Source: Flavobacteriaceae bacterium (GTDB taxonomy: Bacteria > Bacteroidota > Bacteroidia > UKL13-3). From it: DNA of 64,000 nt. Positions 30,284 to 40,747 of the stretch are shown here, piece after piece (the stretch's first letter is position 1; every line of letters starts with the position of its first letter). A program made the position numbers and the translations under genes. The stretch lies in contig SHWZ01000007.1 of NCBI GenBank assembly GCA_009693575.1, positions 1 to 64,000 of the forward strand, given 5' to 3'. The notes under the pieces are model-generated. The model was not told the DNA's origin. It did no database searches and saw nothing but the letters and a program-made list of their open reading frames with translations.

Positions 30284-31090
30284 TTACACTGCCACCTTAA
30301 AATCCCTCAAAGCATCGTTGAGCGAAGTCTTCAAATCGGTACTGGGCTTGCGTTGGCCTATGATGATGGCACAAGGCACTTGATAGTCGCCAGCAGGAAA
30401 TTTCTTGGTGTAGCCACCTGGAATTACTACACTTCGTTCAGGCACATAACCTTTGTATTCTTTGGGTTCAGTTCCTGTCACATCTATTATCTTGGTGCTT
30501 TGGGTAATGGTGACTCCGGCACCCAGCACTGCCTCCTTCCCTACTCTCACACCTTCAACCACAATGCAACGGCTGCCTATAAAAGCACCGTCTTCTATAA
30601 TGACCGGAGCTGCCTGAATGGGTTCAAGCACTCCTCCCAAACCTACCCCACCACTGAGGTGAACATGTTTGCCCACTTGGGCACAAGACCCTACAGTCGC
30701 CCAAGTGTCCACCATGGTACCTTCATCCACATAAGCACCAATATTCACATACGAAGGCATGAGAATTACGCCCCTTGAAATATATGCACCATAACGAGCA
30801 ACGGCATGTGGCACAACTCGGATACCCAATTCAGCATAATTGCTTTTTAGTTTCATTTTGTCATGAAATTCCATTGGCCCGGCATGAAATGTTTCCATCT
30901 TTCGGGTAGGAAAATAGAGGATAACAGCCTTCTTCACCCATTCATTCACTTGCCAGCCATCCGCAATAGGCTGGGCTACCCGAAGGTGGCCTTTGTCCAA
31001 ATCTTCAATCACTTGTTCAATGGCTTGCAGATGTTCGGGGCTTTGCAGTAGGCTTCGGTCTTCCCACGCTTGTTCAATGAGTTGTTGCAT
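30284..31090 (-). CDS. dapD: 2,3,4,5-tetrahydropyridine-2,6-dicarboxylate N-succinyltransferase
   Basis: 'PMEFHDKMKLKSNY', 'VVPHAVARYGAYISRGVILMPSYVNIGAYVDEGTMVDTWATVGSCAQVGKHVHLSGGVGLGGVLEP'. Confidence 0.97.
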   Translation of the reverse strand: MQQLIEQAWEDRSLLQSPEHLQAIEQVIEDLDKGHLRVAQPIADGWQVNEWVKKAVILYFPTRKMETFHAGPMEFHDKMKLKSNYAELGIRVVPHAVARYGAYISRGVILMPSYVNIGAYVDEGTMVDTWATVGSCAQVGKHVHLSGGVGLGGVLEPIQAAPVIIEDGAFIGSRCIVVEGVRVGKEAVLGAGVTITQSTKIIDVTGTEPKEYKGYVPERSVVIPGGYTKKFPAGDYQVPCAIIIGQRKPSTDLKTSLNDALRDFKVAV

Positions 31091-31204
31091 ATTTGGCCGC
31101 AAATAACACCCACAAGTCAGCATATTGCCATGCACACTTGTGTATAAATGTGCAACAAATACTGAAAGACAATGCCTGTTATTTGTGTTCAACTATTTTT
31201 GATT

Positions 31205-32071
31205 ATGAAAAAAATACTCCTTGCTTCGGCGTTGTTTTTTGTTGGCTTCAAGGGCTTTTCGCAGCAAATGACTGCCGACTACTACCTCGGTGTGGGCGAA
31301 CGCTACCTTTCCAAACGAATGAATGATTCTGCCATTTACTGGTGGAAATATGTGATCCAAAACTTCCCGACTAAAAACAAGGAATGTAGCCGCAGCATGT
31401 TTCGCATAGCCAGTGCCTACGAAAGAGACAGCGTAGGCAAGGCAATCCGTTGGTACGAAAAAATATTGGCCGACCCGAAGGTGAATGATATGGATTTTGG
31501 AATGGACATATTAGAACCCTTTGCCAACTACCGCCATAATGCCTGCCTGCGGCTGGGGGCTATGAATGCCAAACGGCGTGACTATGCTGAGGCTATCTAT
31601 TGGATAAGGCAAGCTTACACTCCATATCGTTATATTACATATGTGGGTACTGCCTATGAAGCCCGTATGACATCAGTAGCCACAGCTATGAGCGATTACT
31701 ACAAGCAGCTTGGCCAAAAAGACAGTGCTGTATATACTATAGTACATAAAATTTTAGATACCGATATAAAACCACACCTGCCTGAATATGACCCAAGTAA
31801 GGATAATAAAACGGATCTTTATGGCAAATTTTCAATCTCTGCAGGCAAAATTATTGAAGAGACCTATAGCAAAACCGCTTTCAAATTCGAACTAAACAAA
31901 GCATTGAAAAAGCTAAAAGTGAAGAAAAGTAAGGACAATAAATGGCTAATTGCTACATTCAAACTATACAAAATCACTTATACAATCCCGCTCTCAGACC
32001 TCACTTTGAAAAAGCCCCAAGTTATAGAACGATTTAAGGCTTCGCCGCTGTTTGCGGAATTGGATAAGTAA
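31205..32071 (+). CDS. Secreted hypothetical protein, TPR-like
   Basis: Signal peptide MKKILLASALFFVGFKGFSQ; helix-rich; ORF opens at 31172. Confidence 0.6.
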   Translation: MKKILLASALFFVGFKGFSQQMTADYYLGVGERYLSKRMNDSAIYWWKYVIQNFPTKNKECSRSMFRIASAYERDSVGKAIRWYEKILADPKVNDMDFGMDILEPFANYRHNACLRLGAMNAKRRDYAEAIYWIRQAYTPYRYITYVGTAYEARMTSVATAMSDYYKQLGQKDSAVYTIVHKILDTDIKPHLPEYDPSKDNKTDLYGKFSISAGKIIEETYSKTAFKFELNKALKKLKVKKSKDNKWLIATFKLYKITYTIPLSDLTLKKPQVIERFKASPLFAELDK

Positions 32072-32079
32072 GCATTCTG

Positions 32080-33426
32080 CTATCGAACTGCCAACCGAAA
32101 AAACCGAATATTGAGCAGCAAGGCTGAGAATGTAAGCCCTGCAAGCAAAGCAATCCATACGCCGAGCGGCCCTAGCCCAAAGTAAAATCCCAAGAGATAA
32201 CCACCCGGCAAACCAATTACCCAATACGCAAATAGGGTTATGTAGGTTGGGAAATGTGTATCTCCTATACCACGCAATATGCCAAGTCCAACACATTGCA
32301 GGCCATCAGAAAGCTGAAAGAGGCCGGCTACGATAAGCAAGGTAGATGCGATAGAAACGACCTCCAAATCAGTTGCAAACCAGCCAATGAACCAATGCCT
32401 GCAAAGCACCAGTAGCAGCCCATTGAAAGCCATGAACACCAGTATGGTAACCAATGCTGTTTTTCCAGCTAGGTGTATCGCCTTCTTATCGCCACGGCCA
32501 AATGCATGACCGACTAAAATACTTCCTGCCGCACTCACGCCCGTAGCCGCCATATATGTAACACTGGCCAGTTGGATGGCAATAATATGTGCGGCACTTG
32601 CGTCCTTGCTTAGCCAGCCCATCATGATAGCCGCCCCAGAGAATGCTCCTATCTCAAAGAAATACTGCAAGCCACTTGGGACACCAAGACTTAAGATTTC
32701 CCTAATTTCTTTTTTGATATTTTTAGCCTTACCCATCCCTTTGCGAAGGAGAGAGTAAATAACACCTTTATATTTTTTTGAGGAATAAATATACACGTAA
32801 AAAACCAAAGCCATCAACACCCGCGAGGCCAAGGTTGCGTATGCAGCCCCTTCAAAACCCAGGGTAGGGAAGCCCCAATGCCCCCATATGAGCAGCCAGT
32901 TGAGAAGGGCATTGAGCCCGACAGCGGCCAGCATGATGACCATGCCGGGGTTAGTGTCTTCGCAGCCATCGCAAAATGCTTTGATACCAATACTGAGAAA
33001 CAACGGCACGAGTGAAAAGCTAAGTATCATCAGAAAGCGGCCTGCTACCTCATTCACCTCGGCTGCCTGCCCAAACCAATGAAAATTTTTACCCAAAAAC
33101 CATATAATGCCGCCGAACACTAACCCTGCTATCACACTCACCCATTCCATACCCCTGAACAAACCACCCTGCCGGTCTTGGTTTCCTTCGCCACGGTTCA
33201 TGGCCGTGAGGGTGCTTGTGGCCATCAATATACCAATGCCTATAATGCAGACAATGAAAAATACTGAGTTGGCAACCCCGCTTGCTGCTAGTTCTACTTT
33301 ACCAAGTTGCCCAATAAACAGCGTATCAGTAAAGCCCATCATCACTGTGCCCAACTGCCCCGCTATTATCGGAATGGCAAGGGTCAGCAGGTGTCTTACG
33401 GTTTTTCGGCAGATAGAAAGCCTCAT
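32080..33426 (-). CDS. MATE family efflux transporter
   Basis: 448 aa; 'LAIPIIAGQLGTVMMGFTDTLFIGQLGKVELAASGVANSVF', 'LVGHAFGRGDKKAIHLAGKTAL'. Confidence 0.94.
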   Translation of the reverse strand: MRLSICRKTVRHLLTLAIPIIAGQLGTVMMGFTDTLFIGQLGKVELAASGVANSVFFIVCIIGIGILMATSTLTAMNRGEGNQDRQGGLFRGMEWVSVIAGLVFGGIIWFLGKNFHWFGQAAEVNEVAGRFLMILSFSLVPLFLSIGIKAFCDGCEDTNPGMVIMLAAVGLNALLNWLLIWGHWGFPTLGFEGAAYATLASRVLMALVFYVYIYSSKKYKGVIYSLLRKGMGKAKNIKKEIREILSLGVPSGLQYFFEIGAFSGAAIMMGWLSKDASAAHIIAIQLASVTYMAATGVSAAGSILVGHAFGRGDKKAIHLAGKTALVTILVFMAFNGLLLVLCRHWFIGWFATDLEVVSIASTLLIVAGLFQLSDGLQCVGLGILRGIGDTHFPTYITLFAYWVIGLPGGYLLGFYFGLGPLGVWIALLAGLTFSALLLNIRFFRLAVR

Positions 33427-34751
33427 TTACTCTCCTCTTCAAATCGAATCCCGTGTTCGGCCAGCTCGGCCATCATGGGTTCATAGAGCGTTTTGCTAAT
33501 AGGGAGTTGCACACCACGGTCTTTTATCTTCCCTTCCAAAATGAGGCGGGTAGCAATGCCAAGTGGCAAACCAACGGTCTTGGCCATAGCAGTAAATCCT
33601 TTCGATTCACCCTTCACAACGAGGGTACTTTTCAAATGTCGCGATTTGCGGCCAAGGCTGTAATCAATGCTGTGATGCATCACTATCCTATCAACATCCT
33701 TCTCCCCCAGTTTCCATTTGTTTTGCAAATGCCACAGCAACACATTAGCTGGGCTGGGGTATTCCAGGTTACTTGGCAATGGTATCTCTTTTTCCAGTTC
33801 AAGCCATTTCAGCATCTTGAAAAGTTCCTCCTCTTTGTCATCGGGGTGGTTGGTAAAATTCCACACAAAGTCCTGAATGCTCTTGTTGTGCTGGCTCAGG
33901 AAACTGTCAGTCAATTCTTTCAAGGTGCGTATCTGTGTAGTGTCTATCGTGTAACTGTCATCGGTGTAACCCAACAGCACCAGAATATGCCAAGCATCGC
34001 AAAAGCCAGAGCCACGTAAGGTTCCCCGCAATACGGTTTCGGCTTTTTCCAGTCCATAAGGCTTCACATAGGCCAGCGAATCGCGGTTGAGGTAAGTGTC
34101 AAACCGTTCGTTTTTGCCCAGTTTTAGTTGTTCTATTTCGGTAAAAATGCGTTGGGGTGGCACATGCCTAACTTGCCCTTTCTGCTTGAATTTAGCAGTA
34201 GCTTGCCCAGCCAAAATCACATTCTTGGGGTTCCAGGTGAACTTGTAATGCCAGGGGTTGTCGTCGTGTTCGGAGGCTATGAGGCCGCCACAGTAAGACC
34301 GGAAGCCTGTGATTTCAGCTCCACTTGCCCGCAGTTTATCAAGCATTTGCATAGCACTAATGTGGTCGAGCCCTGGGTCGAGGCCGCATTCGTTCAGCAG
34401 CAGAACCCCATTTTTGCGGGCTTTGGCATCCAGTTTCTCCATCTCTGGTGAAATATAGGAAGCCGTGACAAGATGTTTGCTGTAGTCCACACAATCCTGA
34501 GCAACCTTGATGTGCAAGCTGGCTGGCAGCAAAGAAACCACCACATCTGCACGGTAAATTTCACTTTGGCGTTGCTCTTTGTTGTTTATGTCAATTTCAA
34601 TGGCACGGCCTTTCTTAAAGCCTTTCACACGGCTTTGAGCCAATGCCAAGTTGGTGTCGGCCACCGTCACTTGCCATTTATCTTTTTCCAGCAAATACCT
34701 GATGAGCCAAGGGGATGAAAGTCCCGCTCCAAGTACTAATATTTTTTTCAT
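33423..34751 (-). CDS. Saccharopine dehydrogenase family protein
   Basis: 'MKKILVLGAGLSSPWLIRYLLEK', 'VVSLLPASLHIKVAQDCVDYSKHLVTASYISPEM', 'LLNECGLDPGLDHISAM'; 4-nt overlap with the MATE gene. Confidence 0.92.
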   Translation of the reverse strand: MKKILVLGAGLSSPWLIRYLLEKDKWQVTVADTNLALAQSRVKGFKKGRAIEIDINNKEQRQSEIYRADVVVSLLPASLHIKVAQDCVDYSKHLVTASYISPEMEKLDAKARKNGVLLLNECGLDPGLDHISAMQMLDKLRASGAEITGFRSYCGGLIASEHDDNPWHYKFTWNPKNVILAGQATAKFKQKGQVRHVPPQRIFTEIEQLKLGKNERFDTYLNRDSLAYVKPYGLEKAETVLRGTLRGSGFCDAWHILVLLGYTDDSYTIDTTQIRTLKELTDSFLSQHNKSIQDFVWNFTNHPDDKEEELFKMLKWLELEKEIPLPSNLEYPSPANVLLWHLQNKWKLGEKDVDRIVMHHSIDYSLGRKSRHLKSTLVVKGESKGFTAMAKTVGLPLGIATRLILEGKIKDRGVQLPISKTLYEPMMAELAEHGIRFEEESK

Positions 34752-34923
34752 TTTGCGGGGGCAAAGGTCGGGCAAAGGAGTGGATGACTAAGCCTTAAAA
34801 TTAAATTTTTTAATAGCTGACATCATGAGTTTTACCATTCTTATTTAGAATTAATCCAAAAAAGATTTGCTGTGAAGAGCCATTCAAATTTAGCTTTGCC
34901 TAAAAATTGAATCATTCTAAATA

Positions 34924-36147
34924 ATGAAAAATCAAAGTAAACTCCTTCTCTTGGTATCGCTTAGTTTTGGCATACAAAAAGTTCATTCGCAGGTGCTTAC
35001 ACACGAAGATTCGCTGTCTGCTGGGCTACAAATTAGGGGAAACAAGGCCACAGCTATCTCTGGCTATGGTGAGGTTTTCTACAATCATAGTTTCAATAGT
35101 AAGACCGCTAAAGCCTCGCTACGCCGCAATGTGTTGTTCATTGGCCATCGATTCAACGAGAAGTTGTCATTCTTTTCAGAAATGGAAATAGAAAATGCCC
35201 GAATAGAAGGCGGTGAACCGGGTGGAGAACTTTCACTGGAGCAGTGTTTTCTCAAGTTCGACATCAACCGTAACCTTTACATCAACGCGGGTTTCTTCAC
35301 TCCCCGTATTGGCATTATGAACGAAAACCACCTGCCCACCACCTTCAACGGCAACGAAAGGCCCCTGCTGGAGCAACACCTAATAACTGCCACTTGGCGT
35401 GAAGTTGGTGTAGCCTTGTATGGAAGCAGCCGCAACTTGCCTGGCTTCAATTACAGCATAGCTCTCATGAACGGCCTTAACTCGGAAGGGTTTAGTTTGG
35501 AAGAAGGCATTCGAGGTGGAAGGGGCGAAGGGGTGAACGCACAGGCGAGGCAAAAGGCAATAACCGCCGCATTGCTATACTACCATGGGCCTTTCAGGTT
35601 TCAGTTGAGCAGCTACTACGGTGGCTCGGTGGGCTTGGATAATATTAATTCTGATTTCTTGGGGTTGAATAGCGGAGCATTTGGTACACCAGTGATGCTG
35701 AATGAGTTCAATGTTCAATTCCGCAAACGCGGCTGGACGATGAAAGCCATTGCCACCCAAACCAACATCAGGGATGCTGCAGCCATTAACACCGCCTACG
35801 CCAACAACACCCCTGAAAAGATGAGGGGTGCGTACATTGATATTGCAAAAAACCTATGGTTCAAACGCAACACCACCAAGCAACTGCTGCCGTTTGTCCG
35901 CTACGAATGGATAGACATGAACGCCAAAGTGCCAGTGAACGGCATCACGAATAAGTATTTCACCCAACATCACTTGTTTGCTGGCTTCATGTGGATGCCA
36001 CATCCGGGTGTAGGTGTAAAGATGGATTACCATTATGCAGAAAGCGGAGCCTACAATACTTCCCTCATCATTAACCCAACACCCTACGCCCGGCCTTGGT
36101 ACACCAATAGGCATGAGATGAACTTGGGGATTTGCTATAGTTTCTAA
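34924..36147 (+). CDS. Outer-membrane porin-like beta-barrel protein
   Basis: Signal peptide; 'EMEIENARIEGGEPGGELSLEQCFLKFDINRNLYINAGFFTPRIGIMNENHLPTTFNGNERP', terminal aromatic 'MNLGICYSF'. Confidence 0.75.
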   Translation: MKNQSKLLLLVSLSFGIQKVHSQVLTHEDSLSAGLQIRGNKATAISGYGEVFYNHSFNSKTAKASLRRNVLFIGHRFNEKLSFFSEMEIENARIEGGEPGGELSLEQCFLKFDINRNLYINAGFFTPRIGIMNENHLPTTFNGNERPLLEQHLITATWREVGVALYGSSRNLPGFNYSIALMNGLNSEGFSLEEGIRGGRGEGVNAQARQKAITAALLYYHGPFRFQLSSYYGGSVGLDNINSDFLGLNSGAFGTPVMLNEFNVQFRKRGWTMKAIATQTNIRDAAAINTAYANNTPEKMRGAYIDIAKNLWFKRNTTKQLLPFVRYEWIDMNAKVPVNGITNKYFTQHHLFAGFMWMPHPGVGVKMDYHYAESGAYNTSLIINPTPYARPWYTNRHEMNLGICYSF

Positions 36148-36352
36148 ATTTTAGTAAAATGTGTAAATTGTATAAAATGGTAAAGTAAGTTTATTTATTC
36201 AGCTAATTCTCCCCGCTTACATATTCCATCACTCCCTCGACTTCGATAATCCCGATAGCTCCTGAAGCCTTAGAACAGGGCAGACTGACAACCTTTCATC
36301 TTCCCGTTTCCATCATCCATCTCATCATCCATCTCCCATCTCCCAGCACCCC

Positions 36353-36787
36353 ATGAAATCCATCTCCCGCAAAGCATTTCTCTCCAACACCTGCAAGGCA
36401 GCTTGCATATTGGCGGGCGGCAGTGCGTTTCTGACTTTGCTGGAAGGATGTGCACCGTTCAAGGTTTACTCCACCAAAACGCAGGATGGAATATTGTCGG
36501 TGCCGCTGGCTGAGTTTGCCACCGAGAAAAGTAGGATAGTGAGAGACAACAATCTTGACAGTGATATTTTTCTATCAAAAACAGAAACGGGATACATAGC
36601 TCTAAAAATGAAATGCACCCACCAAGACTGGCTATTGACTGCCACTGGAAGCGGCTTTGCATGTTCGTCACATGGTAGCACCTTTGCTACTGACGGCAAA
36701 GTGACCAACGGCCCAGCGACCGAACCCCTCAAACAACTGAAAACCATAGTAACGAATACTACCATCCAAATATACCTAAACCAATGA
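36353..36787 (+). CDS. Rieske-type [2Fe-2S] lipoprotein
   Basis: Lipobox-like 'LLEGC'; 'MKCTHQDWLLTATGSGFACSSHGSTFATDGKVTNGPATEPLKQL' (CxH..CxxH Rieske ligands). Confidence 0.85.
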   Translation: MKSISRKAFLSNTCKAACILAGGSAFLTLLEGCAPFKVYSTKTQDGILSVPLAEFATEKSRIVRDNNLDSDIFLSKTETGYIALKMKCTHQDWLLTATGSGFACSSHGSTFATDGKVTNGPATEPLKQLKTIVTNTTIQIYLNQ

Positions 36788-37845
36788 ATATCAAACAGAA
36801 TACATTAATGCTAGCAGGACTTTTGATTTTTGCTTCTTGCAAAGAAAAAGAACCTGTAATAACTGACCCCAACATGCCCAAAAAGGTGCTGACTGACCTG
36901 CCGAGCAAAGTGTTTACTGAGAACATGTTCGACCTGAGTTCCAAGGCCGGGGCTTTGTATCGCTCAGTAGAAACATTGGTGCAAGCCAGCAACGATGTGA
37001 ACCTTGCCGCGGCTCAAAAAGACTGGTACGAAACCCGCAAAGCTTGGGAGCAAAGTGAGGCATTTCTATTTGGCCCCGTGGCCGACAAAGGCTACGATCC
37101 TGCCATCGATAGCTGGCCTGTGAATTTTGTGGAGATAGATTCAGTGTTGAACTCTAGTTCGGCATTCTCAGATGCCTACATCATAGGGCTTGGAAATACG
37201 CTAAAGGGCTTTCACCCGATAGAATACATGCTATTTAGCACGGGCAAAAGTCGAAAAGCGGCCGACCTCACCCAACGCCAAAAGGATTACCTGTTTGCCC
37301 TCACCAAAAACCTGTGGTACACCACGCAAGAAATGTATAATTCATGGGCTACCGCTGGCGGAAATTTCATTGGCCAAATGCAGCAGGCAGGCACAGGAAC
37401 CAGCACCTACAAAACCCGCAAAGATGCTTTTATAGAAATAGCCAATGCAGCTACTGGCATCGTTGACGAAGTATCTGCTGCCAAAATTGGGGAGCCTTTC
37501 ACCGCTCAAGATTCCATGTTGGAAGAGTCTCCATTTTCGAGTAACTCTTGGGCTGATTTTACCAACAACCTGCAAGGAGTGAAAAATGTATATTTTGGAA
37601 CATACTCCCAGGATGGACTTGGCCTACACGACTTTGTGACCCTGCATGACAAGTCGCTTGATCTAAAAATTCAGCAGAAACTGGACGCTGCCATCAACAG
37701 CCTGAAAGCATATACTACTCGCTTTGGCAAGGCTATTTTTACTGAGCCTGCTGCCGTCCAAAGCACCCAAACAGTGTTGAACGATCTAAAAACAGTGTTG
37801 GAAGATGAACTGGTGCCACTCATCCAATTGAAAGTAATAGACTAA
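36784..37845 (+). CDS. Imelysin family (M75) lipoprotein
   Basis: 'LLIFASCKEKEP' lipobox, 'GFHPIEYMLFSTG' (GxHxxE motif), 4-nt overlap with Rieske gene. Confidence 0.88.
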   Translation: MNIKQNTLMLAGLLIFASCKEKEPVITDPNMPKKVLTDLPSKVFTENMFDLSSKAGALYRSVETLVQASNDVNLAAAQKDWYETRKAWEQSEAFLFGPVADKGYDPAIDSWPVNFVEIDSVLNSSSAFSDAYIIGLGNTLKGFHPIEYMLFSTGKSRKAADLTQRQKDYLFALTKNLWYTTQEMYNSWATAGGNFIGQMQQAGTGTSTYKTRKDAFIEIANAATGIVDEVSAAKIGEPFTAQDSMLEESPFSSNSWADFTNNLQGVKNVYFGTYSQDGLGLHDFVTLHDKSLDLKIQQKLDAAINSLKAYTTRFGKAIFTEPAAVQSTQTVLNDLKTVLEDELVPLIQLKVID

Positions 37846-37849
37846 GACA

Positions 37850-39223
37850 ATGAAAACTGCAATACTACTTTTCGGGCTGGGGCTTTCGGGGCTGGCTATA
37901 TACTCGTGCCACAAAGCTCAGCCTTTTACCAAAGACCAACTTGACGAACGTATGAGTGGTGGAGATTGCACAGCGTTTGACGAAAGCAGCGGTGCGTATG
38001 GCAACCTTATTCCAGGGCTAAGTGAACGTGACGAGCAGTTTCACGATGTGGGCGACAAGTTTTTTGAGACTAGTTTTATACCTTCAGGTGGGCAGGCTAA
38101 TGGACTTGGTCCATTGTACCATCAGGTTTCGTGTGCCAGATGCCATGTGAACGAAGGCCGTGGGCTGCCGCCAATTGGGGGTGTGCCTACGGAGTCTTTT
38201 TTCCTGCAGTTGAGTATGCCTGGAGAGGATGCACACGGAGCCCCACTCAATGTTCCGGGCTTCGGCAGTCAGTTGCAAGACCGGGCCGTTACTGGTTTTC
38301 AGCCTGAGGGTTTGGTTGGCGTTTCCTATTTTGAAACCGATGAATTTTTAGCAGATGGGACAAAGGTGAGTTTGCGGAAACCGACTTATACTATTCTAAA
38401 TCCTTATACAAGTTTGCCTGCGGGAATGCTGATGTCGCCACGAATGGCAAGGCCAAACTTTGGGATGGGGCTAATAGAAGCTATTAGCGATGAAAGTCTT
38501 TTAAAAAACGAAGACCCGATGGATGCCAATGGCGACGGTGTTTCAGGGCGGGCAAACCGGGTGTACGACTATTTGATAAATCAAGCCAATGCCATTGGGC
38601 GAATTGGTTGGAAGGCGGCTGTGCCAAATATTAAAAACCAAGCGGCCAAAGCCTTGTTGGAGGATATAGGCATAACCACTTCTGTATTCGCGAAAAGCAA
38701 TGCAGTTGGGCAACCACAGGCCAAAGGAGATGTGGAGGCGGAACTTCACGACAGCATTCTTAATTCACTCACTTTCTATATGCAAACCCTTGCCGTTCCT
38801 GCCCGTCGCAAAGTGGATGACCCCGTGGTGAAACAAGGCCAGAAAGTGTTTGCCCAATCGGGCTGCATCAAATGCCATGTGGATTTGCACGAAACTAATG
38901 TGAACGTGGCTTTTAAGCCATTATCTGCCCAACTAATTCGGCCATACTCCGACTTTCTTTTGCACGATATGGGTGCAGGATTGGCCGACGGTAGGCCAGA
39001 GTTTAAGGCCAGTGGCAGCGAATGGAGAACCCCGCCTTTGTGGGGAATTGGCCTGAGTGAACGCGTGAATGGGCATACCAACTACCTGCATGATGGCCGG
39101 GCAAGAACTTTTTCTGAAGCAGTGATGTGGCATAGCGGCGAAGCTCAATCGGCGAAGAACAATTTCAAGAACCTGAGTACTGCTGAAAGGGAAGCTTTGC
39201 TGAAGTTTTTGGGGAGTTTGTAA
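37850..39223 (+). CDS. Di-haem oxidoreductase (DUF1111, cytochrome c peroxidase-like) putative lipoprotein
   Basis: Two c-haem motifs 'CARCH' and 'CIKCH'; 'EWRTPPLWGIGLSERVNGHTNYLHDGRARTFSEAVMWHSGEA'. Confidence 0.93.
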   Translation: MKTAILLFGLGLSGLAIYSCHKAQPFTKDQLDERMSGGDCTAFDESSGAYGNLIPGLSERDEQFHDVGDKFFETSFIPSGGQANGLGPLYHQVSCARCHVNEGRGLPPIGGVPTESFFLQLSMPGEDAHGAPLNVPGFGSQLQDRAVTGFQPEGLVGVSYFETDEFLADGTKVSLRKPTYTILNPYTSLPAGMLMSPRMARPNFGMGLIEAISDESLLKNEDPMDANGDGVSGRANRVYDYLINQANAIGRIGWKAAVPNIKNQAAKALLEDIGITTSVFAKSNAVGQPQAKGDVEAELHDSILNSLTFYMQTLAVPARRKVDDPVVKQGQKVFAQSGCIKCHVDLHETNVNVAFKPLSAQLIRPYSDFLLHDMGAGLADGRPEFKASGSEWRTPPLWGIGLSERVNGHTNYLHDGRARTFSEAVMWHSGEAQSAKNNFKNLSTAEREALLKFLGSL

Positions 39224-40564
39224 TCAAACTACCTGACCTATCAGGCTGGTAGTAGTAGTCTTTTCCACCAGCACATTCACGTAGTCGCCGGGCTTATGGT
39301 TACTTTTGGGGAAAACGGTCACGATGTTTTCATCGGAACGCCCCATCAAATCGTCCTTGCTTTTCTTGCTAAAACCTTCGACCAATACACGAACCGTTTT
39401 GCCAATAAAACGTTTATTCTGTTCAGTGCTTTTCCTAGTTTGCTGCAAAATAATTTCGGTGAGGCGGCGGGCTTTGTCAGCCTCGGACACATCATCCGCA
39501 AATTGACGGGCAGCCAGTGTGCCGGGGCGTTCGCTGTATGCATACATATAGGCAAAATCAAAATTTGCCCAGCCCATTAGGCTTAAACTGTCTTGGTGTT
39601 CTTCTTCTGTTTCGCCGCAAAAGCCCACTATCACATCGGTGCTGATGCCACAGCCTGGTATGATTTCGCGGATGCGATTCACTTTGTCCATATACCATTC
39701 GCGGGTGTAGTTGCGATTCATCAACTCCAGTATGCGGCTGTTGCCGCTTTGCATAGGCAGGTGTATATAGTTGCAAATGTTATTATACTTAGCAATCACG
39801 TGCAACACATCGTCCGTTATATCTTTAGGGTGCGAAGTGCTGAACCTTACCCGCAGCGTTGGACTGACCTGGGCAGTCATTTCCAGCAGATTGGCGAAGC
39901 TGATTCCTTCGTGGTTGTAGCTATCCACGTTTTGCCCAAGTAGGGTTACTTCTTTGTATCCATCGTTCCATAAATCCTGGGCTTCCTTTACAATGCTCTG
40001 TGCATCTCTACTGCGTTCGCGGCCACGAGTGAATGGCACTACACAGAAAGAGCACATATTGTTGCAGCCCCTCATGATGCTTATAAAAGCCGTCACACCG
40101 TTGCTGTTCAAGCGGATTGGGCTCAGTTCAGCGTAGGTTTCCTCACGACTCAGCAACACATTCACCGCCTTGTTGCCGTCCTCAGCTTGCATCACCAGAT
40201 TGGGTAGGTCACGGTAACTGTCGGGCCCTGCCACCACGTCCACCAGTTGTTCTTTTTCCAGCAACTTTGTTTTCAGCCGCTCGGCCATGCAGCCAAGCAC
40301 TCCTACCAAAAGTTCCGGTTTCTTCTTTTTCAGATGTTTCAATTGGGTCAGCCTATTCCAAATCTTAGTTTCGGCCCCTTCACGAATGCTGCAAGTATTA
40401 ATAAAAATCACATCGGCGTCAAACTCGTTGTCTATAGCGGTGAAGCCGCTCTCGAGCATCACCGAAGCCACAATCTCGCTGTCACTCACATTCATGGCAC
40501 AACCATACGTTTCTATGTACAGGTTTTTAGTTGCAGTCTTTACAGGTATTTCGTCGAGGAGCAT
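39224..40564 (-). CDS. miaB: tRNA-2-methylthio-N6-dimethylallyladenosine synthase
   Basis: '[21 protein letters not shown]', '[19 protein letters not shown]', '[27 protein letters not shown]' radical-SAM CxxxCxxC. Confidence 0.97.
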   Translation of the reverse strand: MLLDEIPVKTATKNLYIETYGCAMNVSDSEIVASVMLESGFTAIDNEFDADVIFINTCSIREGAETKIWNRLTQLKHLKKKKPELLVGVLGCMAERLKTKLLEKEQLVDVVAGPDSYRDLPNLVMQAEDGNKAVNVLLSREETYAELSPIRLNSNGVTAFISIMRGCNNMCSFCVVPFTRGRERSRDAQSIVKEAQDLWNDGYKEVTLLGQNVDSYNHEGISFANLLEMTAQVSPTLRVRFSTSHPKDITDDVLHVIAKYNNICNYIHLPMQSGNSRILELMNRNYTREWYMDKVNRIREIIPGCGISTDVIVGFCGETEEEHQDSLSLMGWANFDFAYMYAYSERPGTLAARQFADDVSEADKARRLTEIILQQTRKSTEQNKRFIGKTVRVLVEGFSKKSKDDLMGRSDENIVTVFPKSNHKPGDYVNVLVEKTTTTSLIGQVV

Positions 40565-40747
40565 TTTGTTGATTCAGTGATTTGTCGATTCGGCAATATT
40601 ATTATAGGTCATTCTGAACTTGTTTCAAGATCCGAATTCTTGAATAGGCTTTTAGGTTGCAAAATTAAGGATTTGTACTATATCAAAGTATAAGTATTGT
40701 ATAAGACTCGGTATACAATAATACTTTATGTCACTTTTAAGGTGACC

